A DNA stretch of 64,000 nt, taken from assembly GCF_001942305.1 (NCBI RefSeq), contig NZ_MKKE01000022.1, forward strand, positions 186,001 to 250,000. The letters run 5' to 3'. Shown here piece by piece: positions 9,198-20,427 of this stretch (position 1 is the stretch's first letter; each line of letters starts with the position of its first letter). Under the pieces are notes generated by a model. That model saw only the letters and a program-made list of their open reading frames with translations. It did not search any database and had not been told where the DNA came from. A program made the position numbers and the translations under genes. This DNA is from Saccharomonospora sp. CUA-673. Its GTDB lineage: Bacteria; Actinomycetota; Actinomycetes; Mycobacteriales; Pseudonocardiaceae.

Positions 9198-9307
9198 CCC
9201 CTCGGTCCGGCAGGCGCGACGACCGGACCATGACCTTCGGCACTGGGCAGGCCCCGCGCGGCCGGGTGTACTGAGCTCGACTCGATCGCCCGGCAGGAGG
9301 CACCGCA

Positions 9308-9919
9308 GTGGGTTCGCTGGGTTCGCCGGATTCCCCGGGTTCATGGCTCGGGGTCGGCGGGGCGGTGCTGTTCGTCGTCGTCTTCGTCGTCGACGGCTGG
9401 ACCAGGCCCGGGTACTCGGCCGTGCGACACCCGGTGAGTGCACTCGCGCTCGGACGTCGCGGCTGGGTGCAGACGGCGAACTTCCTGCTGTGCGGTGCCG
9501 CCGTCACCGTCGGCGCTGTCGACCTGTCGATCACCGGGCCCAGCACTCCACTCGGGATCGTGCTCGTCGTCTTCGGACTGGGCCTCGTCGCCTCCGGCGT
9601 GTTCCCGATGGATCCCATGCTCGGCTATCCGCCGGGCGCGCCCACAGGCATCCCCGCCGAACACACTGTTCGGCACCGTCTCCACGACCACGCCGGCGCG
9701 GTCGTGTTCTTCTCGCTGCCGGCGGCGACGGCGATCGGCGCGCTCACCCTGCCCGACCTTGCGTGGCAGCTCGTCTCTGGCGCCGCCGCGATCGCCTTGT
9801 TCACCGCGACCTCTCGCTTCGCCAAGGCATGGGAAGCGCGGTCCGCACGCATCGGTCTGATCCAACGGGCCGTCATCATCCCCGGCTGGGCGTGGCTCGC
9901 CGCGGTGTTCGCCCTCTGA
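9308..9919 (+). CDS. DUF998 integral membrane protein
   Basis: A 203-residue membrane protein with about six hydrophobic helices (VLFVVVFVVDGW, the FLLCGAAVTVGAV stretch, GIVLVVFGLGLVASGVFPMDP, and further helices to the C-terminus). The YSAVRHPVSALALG segment after helix 1 and FPMDP after helix 3 are typical of DUF998. GTG 9308 is supported by AGGAGG ending 7 bases before it. It stands alone, separated by 110 bases from the SRPBCC gene and 168 from the next gene. Function unknown. Confidence 0.85.
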   Translation: MGSLGSPDSPGSWLGVGGAVLFVVVFVVDGWTRPGYSAVRHPVSALALGRRGWVQTANFLLCGAAVTVGAVDLSITGPSTPLGIVLVVFGLGLVASGVFPMDPMLGYPPGAPTGIPAEHTVRHRLHDHAGAVVFFSLPAATAIGALTLPDLAWQLVSGAAAIALFTATSRFAKAWEARSARIGLIQRAVIIPGWAWLAAVFAL

Positions 9920-10087
9920 CCTGTCCACCGTCGGGTTGCCGGACGGCCCGACGGCTCACGGACGGGCACGTGGCGGCCTCACTGTGAGCCACGACCCGTT
10001 CCGAAATATCGGGTACCGCGGCGTCGTTGGTCGTGGTGGAGCACTCCGTGTCCGCAGCTGCCTACCCGTGACGAAAGGCCGACCACC

Positions 10088-11074
10088 ATGACCCTTCCGC
10101 TGTCCGTCCTCGATCTGGCCACGGTGGGCAAGGAAGAGTCCGTCGGGGACGGCCTGCGCGCGAGCGTCGCGCTCGCCCAGCGGGCGGAGCAGCTCGGTTA
10201 CCAGCGGGTCTGGTACGCCGAGCACCACAACATGTCGGCCATCGCCTCGTCGGCCACCAGCGTGTTGATCGCGCACGTCGCCGCCAACACCGAGTCGATC
10301 CGGCTCGGCTCGGGTGGCGTCATGCTGCCCAACCACTCGCCGCTCGTCATCGCCGAACAGTTCGGCACCCTCGCCGAGCTGCACCCGGGGCGCATCGACC
10401 TGGGCCTCGGCCGCGCGCCCGGCACCGACCAGAACACCCTGCGCGCGCTGCGCCGCGACCCGAGCGCAGCCGAGTACTTCCCCCAGGACGTGCAGGAACT
10501 GCAGGGCTACCTGGGCGAGCGTTCCCTCGTCCCCGGGGTCAAGGCGACGCCGGGCAAGGGCACGAACGTGCCGCTGTACATCCTCGGCTCGTCGCTGTTC
10601 GGCGCCAAGCTCGCCGCCGCACTGGGCCTGCCGTACGGGTTCGCGTCGCATTTCGCGCCGGACGCGCTCCAGCAGGCCGTGGCCGCCTACCGCGCCGAGT
10701 TCCAGCCGTCCGAGCAGCTCACCGAGCCGTACGTGATCGCCGGGGTCAACGTCATCGCCGCCGACACCACCGAGGAAGCCGAACAGGACAACCAGGTGGT
10801 CAAGCGGCAGCGGCTGCGTCTGCTCGCCGGCCGCGGGCGCACGTTCACCGACGCCGAGGCCGACGTCGTGCTCGACTCGCCGCAGGGCAAGCCGATCATG
10901 GACATGGTCCGCTACTCCGGCGTCGGCACCGCCGACCAGGCCGCCGAGTACGTCGAGTGGTTCGGCAAGCACGCCGACGCCGACGAACTCATCGTCGCCC
11001 ACCAGTCGCCCACGCTCGAGAAGCGCCTGCACTCCGCCGAGCTGCTCGCCAAGGCCACCGGCATGACCGCCTGA
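10088..11074 (+). CDS. LLM-class flavin-dependent oxidoreductase (luciferase-like)
   Basis: A 328-residue protein of the bacterial luciferase-like monooxygenase family, MsnO8-type branch. It opens with [16 protein letters not shown], contains the [12 protein letters not shown] segment around residue 40, and [41 protein letters not shown], the family core that places FMN in the TIM barrel. It would use reduced flavin and oxygen to oxidise an unknown organic substrate. CGAAAGG lies upstream of the ATG. It ends 93 bases before a two-component system on the same strand; a regulatory link is possible but not shown. Confidence 0.93.
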   Translation: MTLPLSVLDLATVGKEESVGDGLRASVALAQRAEQLGYQRVWYAEHHNMSAIASSATSVLIAHVAANTESIRLGSGGVMLPNHSPLVIAEQFGTLAELHPGRIDLGLGRAPGTDQNTLRALRRDPSAAEYFPQDVQELQGYLGERSLVPGVKATPGKGTNVPLYILGSSLFGAKLAAALGLPYGFASHFAPDALQQAVAAYRAEFQPSEQLTEPYVIAGVNVIAADTTEEAEQDNQVVKRQRLRLLAGRGRTFTDAEADVVLDSPQGKPIMDMVRYSGVGTADQAAEYVEWFGKHADADELIVAHQSPTLEKRLHSAELLAKATGMTA

Positions 11075-11167
11075 GCCGCCCGTCGATCCCGATCGGGCCG
11101 TGGCGCGAGCCCGGCCCGGCCGGTGAGCGACCATGGGAGGAGTCCGCACTCGGCGAGGAGGTGCCCC

Positions 11168-12166
11168 GTGTCGCTGTTCGCGCGGATCTTCCTGCTCAAC
11201 ACGGTCGTGCTGTGCGCGGCCACCGCGCTGCTGCTGTTCGCGCCGATCACCGTGTCCACGCCGGTGCTGTCGAACGAGATCCTGGTGCTCGTGCTCGGCC
11301 TCATCGCGGTGCTCGTCGCCGACGCGGCGGTGCTGCGGCTCGGCGTCGCCCCGTTGAAACGGCTCCGGCGCACCATGACGTCGGTCGACCTGCTGCGCCG
11401 CAAACCGCGTCCCGTCGTCGAGGGCCCGCGCGACGTCGCCGAGCTGATCACGACGTTCAACGACATGCTCGACCGGCTCGAGGCCGCCCGCGACTTCAGC
11501 GCCGCACGCGCCCTGTCGGTGCAGGAGGCCGAACGCCGCCGCGTCGCGCAGGAGCTGCACGACGAGGTGGGCCAGTCGCTCACGGCCGTGCTCCTCGGGC
11601 TCAAACGCGTCGCCGACCAGGTTCCCGAACCGGTACGCGCCGAACTCACCGCCGTCAGCGAGACCACCCGCACCACGCTCGACGAGATCCGCCGCATCGC
11701 CAGGAGCCTGCGTCCCGGTGTGCTCGAGGAACTCGGCCTGACCAGCGCGCTCAAGGAACTCGTGTCCGAGTTCGACGACCACAGCGACGTCACGGTGCGC
11801 GGCCGGTTCGACCCCGACCTGCCGCCGCTGCCGGACAACGTCGAGCTCGTCGTCTACCGCGTCGCGCAGGAGGCGGTCACCAACGCCGTGCGCCACTCCC
11901 GCGCCGGCGAGGTCACCGTGTCCCTCGCGCCCACCCCGGACGGCATCGAACTGCGCGTGCGCGACGCGGGCCGCGGCATGGGCCGCGCCGAGGAGGGCGC
12001 GGGCATGACCGGCATGCGCGAACGGGCACTGCTCGTCGGCGCCGCGCTCACCGTGCACTCCGCAGGCGGCACCGAGGTGCGCCTGCACGTCCCGCTCCCC
12101 GCGCCGGACGCTGCGACCTCGGACACGGCGCCCGACACCGCCTCCGCCGGGGAGGCCGCGCGATGA
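11168..12166 (+). CDS. Sensor histidine kinase (HisKA_3, NarX/UhpB-type)
   Basis: A 332-residue membrane kinase. Two hydrophobic helices lie in the first 65 residues (FLLNTVVLCAATALLLFA and ILVLVLGLIAVLVADAAVL), with only a short loop between them, so it probably senses a membrane signal. A HAMP-like linker follows, then the dimerisation domain with the phosphorylated histidine in RRRVAQELHDEVGQS, and a GHKL ATPase domain ending in DAGRGMG and GAGMTGMRERA. GTG 11168 is chosen over an ATG at 11123 because GAGGAGG sits 6 bases before it and the first helix follows at once. The stop overlaps the response-regulator start (ATGA). Confidence 0.93.
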   Translation: MSLFARIFLLNTVVLCAATALLLFAPITVSTPVLSNEILVLVLGLIAVLVADAAVLRLGVAPLKRLRRTMTSVDLLRRKPRPVVEGPRDVAELITTFNDMLDRLEAARDFSAARALSVQEAERRRVAQELHDEVGQSLTAVLLGLKRVADQVPEPVRAELTAVSETTRTTLDEIRRIARSLRPGVLEELGLTSALKELVSEFDDHSDVTVRGRFDPDLPPLPDNVELVVYRVAQEAVTNAVRHSRAGEVTVSLAPTPDGIELRVRDAGRGMGRAEEGAGMTGMRERALLVGAALTVHSAGGTEVRLHVPLPAPDAATSDTAPDTASAGEAAR

Positions 12167-12816
12167 CCGAACCGGTGCGGATCCTGCTCGCCGACGACCA
12201 CGTGCTCGTGCGCCGCGGCGTGCGCCTCATCCTCGACGGCGAACCCGACCTGACGGTGGTCGCCGAGGTCGGCGACGGCCCCGACGCGATCGAACGCGCC
12301 CGCGAGCTCGAACCCGACCTTGCCGTGCTCGACATCGCCATGCCGCGCCTGACCGGCCTGCAGGTCGCCCGCGAACTGGCCCGCGACCTGCCGCAGCTGC
12401 GCATCCTGCTGCTGACCATGTACGACAACGAGCAGTACTTCTTCGAGGCGCTCAAGGCGGGCGCCTCGGGATACGTGCTCAAGTCCGTGGCCGACCGCGA
12501 CCTCATCGAGGCGTGCCGCGCGGCGATGCGCGACGAACCGTTCCTCTACCCGGGGGCGATGCGTTCGCTCGTGCGCGACTACCTGGACCGCGCACAGGGT
12601 GACGGTGACGTTCCCGACAAGGCGGTCACCGACCGCGAGGAGGAGATCCTCAAGCTCGTCGCCGAGGGCCACTCGTCGAAGGAGATCGCCGACATCCTGT
12701 TCATCAGCGCCAAGACGGTCGAGCGACACCGGGCGAATCTCCTGCACAAGCTCGGACTGCGCGACCGACTCGAACTCACGCGCTACGCGATCCGCGCCGG
12801 ACTCATCGAACCCTGA
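12163..12816 (+). CDS. Response regulator, NarL/LuxR type
   Basis: A 217-residue transcription factor. The receiver domain has the acidic pair DD at residues 11-12, the phosphorylated aspartate at about residue 57 (LAVLDIAMP), a T in LLLTMYD and the lysine in VLKS. The C-terminal LuxR helix-turn-helix (LTDREEEILKL-type opening, here VTDREEEILKLVAEGHSSKEIA, then KTVERHRANLLHKLGL) binds DNA. It overlaps the kinase gene by 4 bases, so the two form a cognate pair. Target genes are unknown; the acyltransferase gene downstream is the nearest candidate. Confidence 0.95.
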   Translation: MTEPVRILLADDHVLVRRGVRLILDGEPDLTVVAEVGDGPDAIERARELEPDLAVLDIAMPRLTGLQVARELARDLPQLRILLLTMYDNEQYFFEALKAGASGYVLKSVADRDLIEACRAAMRDEPFLYPGAMRSLVRDYLDRAQGDGDVPDKAVTDREEEILKLVAEGHSSKEIADILFISAKTVERHRANLLHKLGLRDRLELTRYAIRAGLIEP

Positions 12817-12878
12817 CCCGTCCGGTGGTGTGAACCACACCGGACATTCGGCGTAAAAGCCGTGTAGGGCAACGAAAA

Positions 12879-12896
12879 ATGGGTGTCAGCACCCAT
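12879..12896. promoter_or_regulatory. Perfect inverted repeat between response regulator and acyltransferase
   Basis: ATGGGTG (12879-12885), TCAG, CACCCAT (12890-12896). It lies 63 bases after the response-regulator stop and about 200 bases before the acyltransferase ATG. It could be an operator or a weak hairpin; there is no U-tract. Confidence 0.4.
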
Positions 12897-13095
12897 GGAC
12901 AGCATGGCCGACCAACGGCAGCTTTGCGGTGGCCCGCGCGCGGCTGAGCTCCATCCCCCGATTCATCAGCTCGCCGCCACCGACGCGGGCCGCCGACGTC
13001 GATCGAGAGGTTTGCCCGCAGTGCTGTCATTGTCGCGCGCCGACGAGTCCGTGCCCACGGAATCGGACGGGCCGACCAAAAAGGACACAACGACC

Positions 13096-15107
13096 ATGGG
13101 CTTCCGGCCCGACGTCGAAGGGCTGCGCGCACTCGCGATCGGCGCCGTGCTGCTGTACCACGCCGGAGTGCCGTTCGTGCCCGGCGGCTACGTCGCGTCG
13201 ACATCTTCTTCGTCCTGTCCGGATTCCTGATGACCCGGCTGATCCTCGGCGAGATCGAGGCCACCGGGTCGCTGTCGCTCAGCCGGTTCTACGCGCGCCG
13301 CGCGCGGCGCCTGCTGCCCGCCGTGGCGGTAGTACTCGCCGCCGTCGCACTCGGCTCGTGGGTGCTGCTCTCCCCCGTCGAACGGGACGCGGTGACCCCG
13401 GACCTGATCGCGTCCGCGCTCTACGTCGTCAACTGGTGGCTGGCCGGACAGGCCGTCGACTACTTCGAGACGGGCTTCCAGGCCAGTCCCGTCCAGCACT
13501 TCTGGACCCTCGCCGTCGAGGAGCAGTTCTACCTCGTCTGGCCGTTGCTGCTGCTCGGCGCGGTGTGGGCGATGCGGCGGATGCTGACCTCACGGCGTGC
13601 GCTGCTCGCCGTCGTGCTGGGCGTGGGCGTGCTGTCGCTGGCCTACTCGATCGTCGCGACGCTGCAGGCCGCCGACACCGCCTACTTCAACACGTTCTCG
13701 CGCGGCTGGGAGTTCGCCGCGGGCGGCGTGCTCGCACTCATCCCGCACGGCGGACTGTCTCGGCGCGTCGCGGCGACGTTGGCATGGGGCGGACTCGCCG
13801 CGATCGGCGCGGCCGTGCTGCTGTTCGACGAGCAGACCCTGTTCCCGGCGCCGTGGGCGCTGCTGCCCGTCCTCGGCACGGCGGCCGTCATCGCCGCGGG
13901 CACCGCCGCGCCGAACCTGCTGCCGCAACAGCTGCTGAGCACGCCGTTCATGCGGCACTGTGGACGCGTCTCCTACTCGTGGTACCTGTGGCACTGGCCT
14001 GCCCTGGTGTTCGCCGCCGCGGTGTTCGGCGACCTCACCCCCGCGCAGGGGCTGGTCGTGGTCGCCGGCGCGTGGGTGCTGGCGGTGGTGACCTATCACG
14101 TCGTCGAAGAACCGTTCCGGAGGTCGCCGGTGTTCCGCAAGCCCCGCCGTTCGCTCGCCCTCGGCGCCGCGTGCACGGTCATCGCCGCGATCCCGGCGAT
14201 CCTCCTGCCGTTGACGATCCCGTCGCTGCCCACGAAGTCCGAGGACCAGATCACCGGAGCGCCCGCGCTGTCGCAGGGCGACGAGGCCGTGCAGCAGTCG
14301 GTGCAGGCCGTGCGGCCGGAACCCCGGACGGCGCCGCAGGACTGGCCGCGCAACTACAACGACGGCTGTCACGCCGACCGTCCGGAGACCGCCTCCGGCG
14401 AATGCGTGTACGGCAACCCGAACTCCGACCGCACCGTCGTCCTGTTCGGCGACTCCCACGCGATGCAGTACTTCCCCGCACTGGAGAACATCGCGCAGGA
14501 ACGCGACTGGCGGCTCGTGCCGCTGACCAAGTCCGGCTGCGCCCCGCCCGACGTCAGCCTCTACAACGACGCGCTGCGCCGGTACTACGCCGAATGCGAC
14601 ACGTGGCGCCAGGCCACGCTCGACCGGATCAAGGAGCAGGAGAAGCCCGACCTGGTCATCACCGGCGGCCGCGACACGTACGCCACGATGGACGGCGAGG
14701 ACCACGTGAGCGCCGCCGAGAGCACCGACACGCTCCGCGAGGGCTACGTGTCCACATTGGAGCAGCTGCGCGACACGGGCGCGCGGGTCGTCACCATCAA
14801 GGACAATCCGCACCCGGACAAGGACATTCCCAGTTGCGTGTCCGGGGCGCCGGACAGTCTCGAGGACTGCGCCGTGCCGCAGGACGTCGCGTACAACTAC
14901 CCGCACGTCGCCGACCACGCCGCCAACGAGGTCCGCGGCGTGCGTCTGCTCGATCCGACGTCGATGTTCTGCCGGGACGGCACGTGTCCGGCGGTGATCG
15001 GCGACGTCGTCGTCTACGGCGTCACCACGCATCTCACGGCGACCTACGTCGAGACGCTCACCCCGTGGCTCGACAACCAGCTCGCCTCGCTGTCCGCACT
15101 GCCGTAA
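13096..15107 (+). pseudogene. Acyltransferase-3 / SGNH membrane O-acyltransferase (OafA-like), frameshifted
   Basis: An O-acetylation-type membrane protein of about 670 residues. The first 33 codons (GFRPDVEGLRALAIGAVLLYHAGVPFVPGGYV) give helix 1 of the acyltransferase-3 domain with its R and H residues. Near 13195 the frame changes; adding one G restores VGVDIFFVLSGFLMTRLI, the invariant second helix, and the rest reads on without a stop. About ten membrane helices follow, then a periplasmic SGNH domain with VVLFGDSHAMQYFP and the late VTTH. Such proteins acetylate cell-surface sugars or exported compounds. GTG 13021 would add 25 residues and is an alternative start. The break may be a sequencing error. 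Confidence 0.85.
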
Positions 15108-15115
15108 CCAGGTTA

Positions 15116-15178
15116 TTCAACTGACTGGTTGACAAGGCCGAGCCGGCGTCGTACGTTGTATTCAACCGAGAGGTTGAA
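15116..15178. promoter_or_regulatory. Twin operators of the ArsR-SRPBCC operon
   Basis: TTCAACC (15161-15167), GAGA, GGTTGAA (15172-15178) is a perfect inverted repeat ending 4 bases before the arsR-like start. A second, imperfect copy, TTCAAC (15116-15121), TGACT, GGTTGAC (15127-15133), lies 45 bases upstream. Two sites around the promoter fit autorepression by the ArsR protein encoded next. Confidence 0.7.
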
Positions 15179-15182
15179 CACG

Positions 15183-15566
15183 ATGAACGACACGACGGCA
15201 ACGGAACGGCTCAACCGGGCATTCGCCGCACTGGCCGACCCGACGCGACGAGACCTCGTCGCCCGGCTCAGCCGCAGCGACGCCACGGTCGGCGAACTCG
15301 CCGACCACTACGACATGAGCCTCCAGGCGGTCTCCAAGCACGTGAAGGTGCTCGGCGAGGCCGGAATGGTCACGCGCACCAAGGACGCCCAACGACGTCC
15401 CGTCCACCTCGACGCGGAGGTATTCGACCTGATGTCGACATGGATCGAGCGCTACCGCAGGGAAGCCGAGGAACGCTACAGCAGGCTCGACGCACTGCTC
15501 GCCGAACAGGCTTCCGTCAACGACGACAAGGCACACGCACGAACCGACACGAAGGACGCATCATGA
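15183..15566 (+). CDS. ArsR-family winged-helix repressor
   Basis: A 127-residue regulator. The fold is a compact winged helix: FAALADPTRRDLVARLSRSDATVGELADHYDMSLQAVSKHVKVLGEAGMV is a textbook ArsR core. No metal-binding CxC pair is visible, so it is not a metal sensor of the ArsR/SmtB kind. It overlaps the SRPBCC gene by 4 bases (ATGA). ArsR plus AHSA1-type SRPBCC is a widespread pair in actinobacteria and other bacteria. Twin inverted repeats just upstream of the start suggest autoregulation. Confidence 0.93.
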   Translation: MNDTTATERLNRAFAALADPTRRDLVARLSRSDATVGELADHYDMSLQAVSKHVKVLGEAGMVTRTKDAQRRPVHLDAEVFDLMSTWIERYRREAEERYSRLDALLAEQASVNDDKAHARTDTKDAS

Positions 15567-16045
15567 CCACCACCAAGAATGAGGTCGAGATCAAGGCCGA
15601 CCCCCAGGTGCCCACCATCGAGATCACCCGGGAATTCGACGCCGCACCCGAACAGGTCTTCCGTGCCCACGTCGACCCCGAGCTGTACGCCCGCTGGGTC
15701 GGACCGCACGCCCTCACCACCCGGGTCCTCAAGTGGGACGCCCGCACCGGCGGCGAATGGGCCTTCGCCAACGACCAGGACGGCCGGGAAGTCGCGTCCT
15801 TCTACGGCAGCTTCCACGAGATCCGCGCCAACGAACGCATCGTCTGGACCTTCACCTTCGAAGGCATGCCCGACGGGGTCTCCCTCGAGACCGTCACCTT
15901 CGAGGAACTGCCCGACGGACGGACCCGGTTGCGGGTGCTGAGCGTTGTCGAGAGCTTCGAGATTCGCGACGCGATTCTCGCCAGCGGAATGGACAGCGGG
16001 GTCCGCGAGGGCTACGAGTCCCTGGACGCCCTCCTGGCCGGCTGA
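15563..16045 (+). CDS. SRPBCC / AHSA1-like protein
   Basis: A 160-residue Bet v1-fold protein related to the Aha1 C-terminal domain family. Signature pieces are IEITREFDAAPEQVFRAHVDPELYARWVGP near the start and GGEWAF, then ERIVWTFTFEGMPDG. The ATG overlaps the ArsR stop. Proteins in this setting bind small hydrophobic ligands; the ligand is not known. The gene is followed at once by a hairpin built from repeat-array sequence. Confidence 0.92.
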   Translation: MTTTKNEVEIKADPQVPTIEITREFDAAPEQVFRAHVDPELYARWVGPHALTTRVLKWDARTGGEWAFANDQDGREVASFYGSFHEIRANERIVWTFTFEGMPDGVSLETVTFEELPDGRTRLRVLSVVESFEIRDAILASGMDSGVREGYESLDALLAG

Positions 16046-16067
16046 GCACCGGGGATTGCTCGGGTGA

Positions 16068-17524
<1,457 letters not shown>

Positions 17525-17547
17525 CCGACCGAGCCCGGAAACGACAA

Positions 17548-17580
17548 GGCCCGCACCGGAAACGGATTCCGGTGCGGGCC
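17548..17580. terminator. Strong bidirectional terminator hairpin
   Basis: GGCCCGCACCGGA (17548-17560), loop AACGGAT, TCCGGTGCGGGCC (17568-17580): 13 perfect base pairs between the convergent aminotransferase and BCCT genes. Confidence 0.85.
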
Positions 17581-17596
17581 CTGTGCCGGTTCGCGG

Positions 17597-19642
17597 CTAC
17601 TTCTCGGTGCCGGACCCGCCGTCCGCGGACTGCTCGCCGCCGTTGACGTACTGATCGAGCAACTCCTGCGACCGGTGCTCGGCACCGACCGCCGAATCCT
17701 CGAACTCCGGCGTGTCGAAGACCTCGTCGGCCGTGGGATCGGTCCGCACGGCCTCGTCGTCGATCCCGATCGAACCGGTCTCCGGATCGACCCTCGTCGC
17801 GTAGGCAGGAACGTCCTCGACCGCCAGGATCGTGCTGTCGTCCTCGGCCCACGCAGTGGCCGCCCGCGGCCCGGCCGCCGTCGCATCCAATCCGGCCAGC
17901 GTCGCCGACGCACGCCGGATGTCGCGCCGTCCACGCGCACCACCGTTCTGCGCCCGCACCAACTCCCGCAGGCTCTTCGCCATCTCCCGTTCCGTGTCGG
18001 AAGCCTCCCGCGCGGCCGACACGAGCGCCGTCGGCGTCGCCTGCGAACGGATCCGCACGTAGCGCGGCATCGTGGCCACCTCGAGGCGGAACATCTTCCA
18101 CAACGAGACCATCGCCAGCACGTACACCACCGACAACGGCCCGGCGCCCGCCAACGAACTCACCTGCAGCACGGTCAACGCCGCCTCGCCGCCGGCCATC
18201 AACAACAGGGCGGCCGCGGCACCGACGAGCACCGCCCAGAACACCCGCGTCGTCCGCGGCGTCTCGCTACGACCGTTGTGCGCCAACACATCCACGACCA
18301 GCGAGCACGAGTCGGCGCTGGTGATGAAGAACAACGTGATCACCAGGATCGCGATCACCGACAGGATGCTGATCAGCCCCGGCGTCACCGGCAGCTCGCC
18401 GAACAACGTGAACAGCGCCGTGTCGGCGTTCACGGTGCCGTCGTCGCCGACCAGACCGCCCTCGTTCAACTGATGGGCGATGCCCGTGCTGCCGAAGATC
18501 GTGAACCACACGAGCGAGACGAGGGTCGGCGCGAGCAGCGCACCCAGGATGAACTCGCGGATCGAGCGGCCGCGCGAGATGCGCGCGATGAACATGCCCA
18601 CGAACGGCGCCCAGGCCAGGAACCACGCCTGGTTGAACAGCGTCCAGTCCAGCGTCCACGAGTCGTTGACACTCGAACCCGTGACGAACGCCAACTCGGG
18701 CAGGGTCTGCACGTACTCGCCGAAGTTCTGCACCAACGAACGCAGCAGGAACACCGTCGGGCCGATGAGCAGCACCGCGATCGCCATGACCGTGGCCAGG
18801 CTCATGTTCGCGTTCGACAGCCACCGCAGACCCTTGTGCAGACCGGTGACCACGGAGATCGTGCCGATCGCGGTGATCCCGACGACGAGCACGACCAGCA
18901 GCGTGTCCGACGGCTCGAACCAGCCGAGCGACGACAGACCCGCCTGGATCTGCAGCACACCCAGCCCCAGCGACGTCGCCACACCGAAGACCGTGCCGAC
19001 GATGGCGACGACGTCGATCACGTGGCCGACCCACGACTCGATGAGCTTGCGGCCGAAGATCGGCTCGAGCAGCCAGCGCACCGACAGCGGCCGCCCGCGG
19101 CGGAACGTCATGTAGGCCAGGCCGAGGCCGACCACGGCGTAGATGCCCCAGGCGTGCAGCCCCCAGTGGAACATCGCCTGGCCGATGGCGGCGCGACCCG
19201 CCTCCTGGGTGTTCGCGTCGACGCCCACCACCTCGGGCGGCCCGACGAGATGACTCAGGGGCTCCGAGACGCCGTTGAAGACGAGGCCGATGCCCATGCC
19301 CGCGGAGAAGAGCATCGCGAACCACGAGAACAAGGAGAATTCCGGGCGCTCGTCGTCCCGACCGAGCCGGATGTTGCCCACTTTGGACAGTGCCGCCCAC
19401 AGGCAGAACAGCAGCATCGCGGTGACGACGATGATGTACCACCAGCCGACGTTGACGCCGATGGCATCCCGCAGGCCCGTGAACGCCTCCGTGGCGTCAT
19501 CGCCGTACTGCGCGCCGTACCACGTCGCGAACCCGAGCGCGGCCACGATCGCCACGACCGCCGGGATGAACACCGGCGCGAGGAGTCGCGCCTTGGGCTG
19601 CGTCTCCTCGTCCTCCTGATCAGCTTCCACCTGCGAAGCCAC
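17597..19642 (-). CDS. BCCT-family betaine/carnitine/choline transporter
   Basis: A 681-residue secondary transporter for quaternary ammonium solutes. About twelve hydrophobic helices span residues 25-540. The helix-3 Gly-rich segment AGMGIGLVFNGVSEPLSH and the aromatic helix-4 stretch MFHWGLHAWGIYAVVGL are family hallmarks. A long charged C-terminal tail of about 130 residues may act as an osmosensing region, as in BetP, though its sequence here is rich in Asp and Glu. It is read divergently from a TetR gene; two copies of GGTATACAGA lie between them. The C-terminal aminotransferase neighbour is convergent and not part of its operon. Confidence 0.94.
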   Translation of the reverse strand: MASQVEADQEDEETQPKARLLAPVFIPAVVAIVAALGFATWYGAQYGDDATEAFTGLRDAIGVNVGWWYIIVVTAMLLFCLWAALSKVGNIRLGRDDERPEFSLFSWFAMLFSAGMGIGLVFNGVSEPLSHLVGPPEVVGVDANTQEAGRAAIGQAMFHWGLHAWGIYAVVGLGLAYMTFRRGRPLSVRWLLEPIFGRKLIESWVGHVIDVVAIVGTVFGVATSLGLGVLQIQAGLSSLGWFEPSDTLLVVLVVGITAIGTISVVTGLHKGLRWLSNANMSLATVMAIAVLLIGPTVFLLRSLVQNFGEYVQTLPELAFVTGSSVNDSWTLDWTLFNQAWFLAWAPFVGMFIARISRGRSIREFILGALLAPTLVSLVWFTIFGSTGIAHQLNEGGLVGDDGTVNADTALFTLFGELPVTPGLISILSVIAILVITLFFITSADSCSLVVDVLAHNGRSETPRTTRVFWAVLVGAAAALLLMAGGEAALTVLQVSSLAGAGPLSVVYVLAMVSLWKMFRLEVATMPRYVRIRSQATPTALVSAAREASDTEREMAKSLRELVRAQNGGARGRRDIRRASATLAGLDATAAGPRAATAWAEDDSTILAVEDVPAYATRVDPETGSIGIDDEAVRTDPTADEVFDTPEFEDSAVGAEHRSQELLDQYVNGGEQSADGGSGTEK

Positions 19643-19701
19643 GAAATCTCCCCTGACTCACATCGACGCACTTCAGGCGAATCAACGCCTTCCCCGCGCA
19701 T

Positions 19702-19747
19702 GGTATACAGACCGGTAACCGGCCGCCCGGCAGGCTAGGTATACAGA
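19702..19747. promoter_or_regulatory. Direct repeats in the BCCT-TetR divergent promoter
   Basis: GGTATACAGA occurs at 19702-19711 and again at 19738-19747, 36 bases apart. The first is followed by the near-palindrome ACCGGTAACCGG. They may be TetR binding sites, or one may include the -10 element of the divergent promoters. Confidence 0.45.
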
Positions 19748-19770
19748 TTTGTCAGGTCAAGGAGTGCGCG

Positions 19771-20364
19771 ATGGCCGAGAGACGTTCCCGTCTCGAGTTC
19801 GGCACGGGCTTTGACGTGGCCACGCTGACCCCCGGGGCCCGCCGGATCCTCGACGTCGCATCACGGCTGTTCTACGAACAGGGCATCCACGCTGTGGGCG
19901 TCGACACGATCGCGGCCGAGTCGAAGGTCACGAAGCCGATCCTCTACAAGAACTTCGGCAACAAGGACGGCCTCGTCGTCGCCTACCTGCGCCACCGCCA
20001 CGACACGTGGTGGGAGACCTTGGAGGCGGCGATCGCCGCCGCGGCCGCACCACGCGCCCTGGCCTTCTTCGACGTCTACGCCGAGGACACCAGGACCATC
20101 AAGCGCGGCTGCGCCTATCTCAACGCGGCCGCGGAACTGCGCGAGGGCCATCCCGCGTACCCGGTGATCCGCCACCACAAGCACGCCGTCTGCCGACGGC
20201 TCGCTGAGTTGATCACCGAGGATCTGCCGCACGTGGCGAAACCGAAACTGCTGGCCGACCACCTCTTCCTGCTGTTGGAGGGCGCGTTCGCGCACCACCA
20301 GATCTACGGCGCCGACCTGCTGATCGAGGCCCGCGAAACCGCCGAGAGCCTGCTGCGCTGCTGA
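19771..20364 (+). CDS. TetR/AcrR-family regulator
   Basis: A 197-residue regulator. The N-terminal helix-turn-helix is clear: GARRILDVASRLFYEQGIHAVGVDTIAAESKVTKPILYKNFGNKDGLVVAYLRHR, around residues 18-75. The C-terminal ligand domain has a YLNAAAELREGHPAYPVIRHHK stretch typical of the branch next to efflux or uptake genes. AAGGAG is 6 bases before the ATG. It is transcribed away from the BCCT transporter across a 128-base promoter region and may control it. Confidence 0.94.
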   Translation: MAERRSRLEFGTGFDVATLTPGARRILDVASRLFYEQGIHAVGVDTIAAESKVTKPILYKNFGNKDGLVVAYLRHRHDTWWETLEAAIAAAAAPRALAFFDVYAEDTRTIKRGCAYLNAAAELREGHPAYPVIRHHKHAVCRRLAELITEDLPHVAKPKLLADHLFLLLEGAFAHHQIYGADLLIEARETAESLLRC

Positions 20365-20378
20365 CGGAACGCCGACAC

Positions 20379-20420
20379 GACGACCCAGGATGCTGACACG
20401 GCGACGGGGGGTGCTGACGC
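20379..20420 (+). repeat. 21-bp repeat array C, two units
   Basis: Units at 20379-20399 and 20400-20420, the second ending TGCTGACGC instead of TGCTGACAC, preceded by a partial copy GCCGACAC at 20371. It fills the gap between the convergent TetR and acyl-CoA dehydrogenase genes and ends 7 bases before the latter's stop. Confidence 0.85.
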
Positions 20421-20427
20421 GGCAGGC

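Noticed and set aside
12929..15124. 731-codon Arg/Ala-rich ORF over the acyltransferase
   Set aside because: Shadow frame of GC-rich DNA; the conserved domain is in the other frames.
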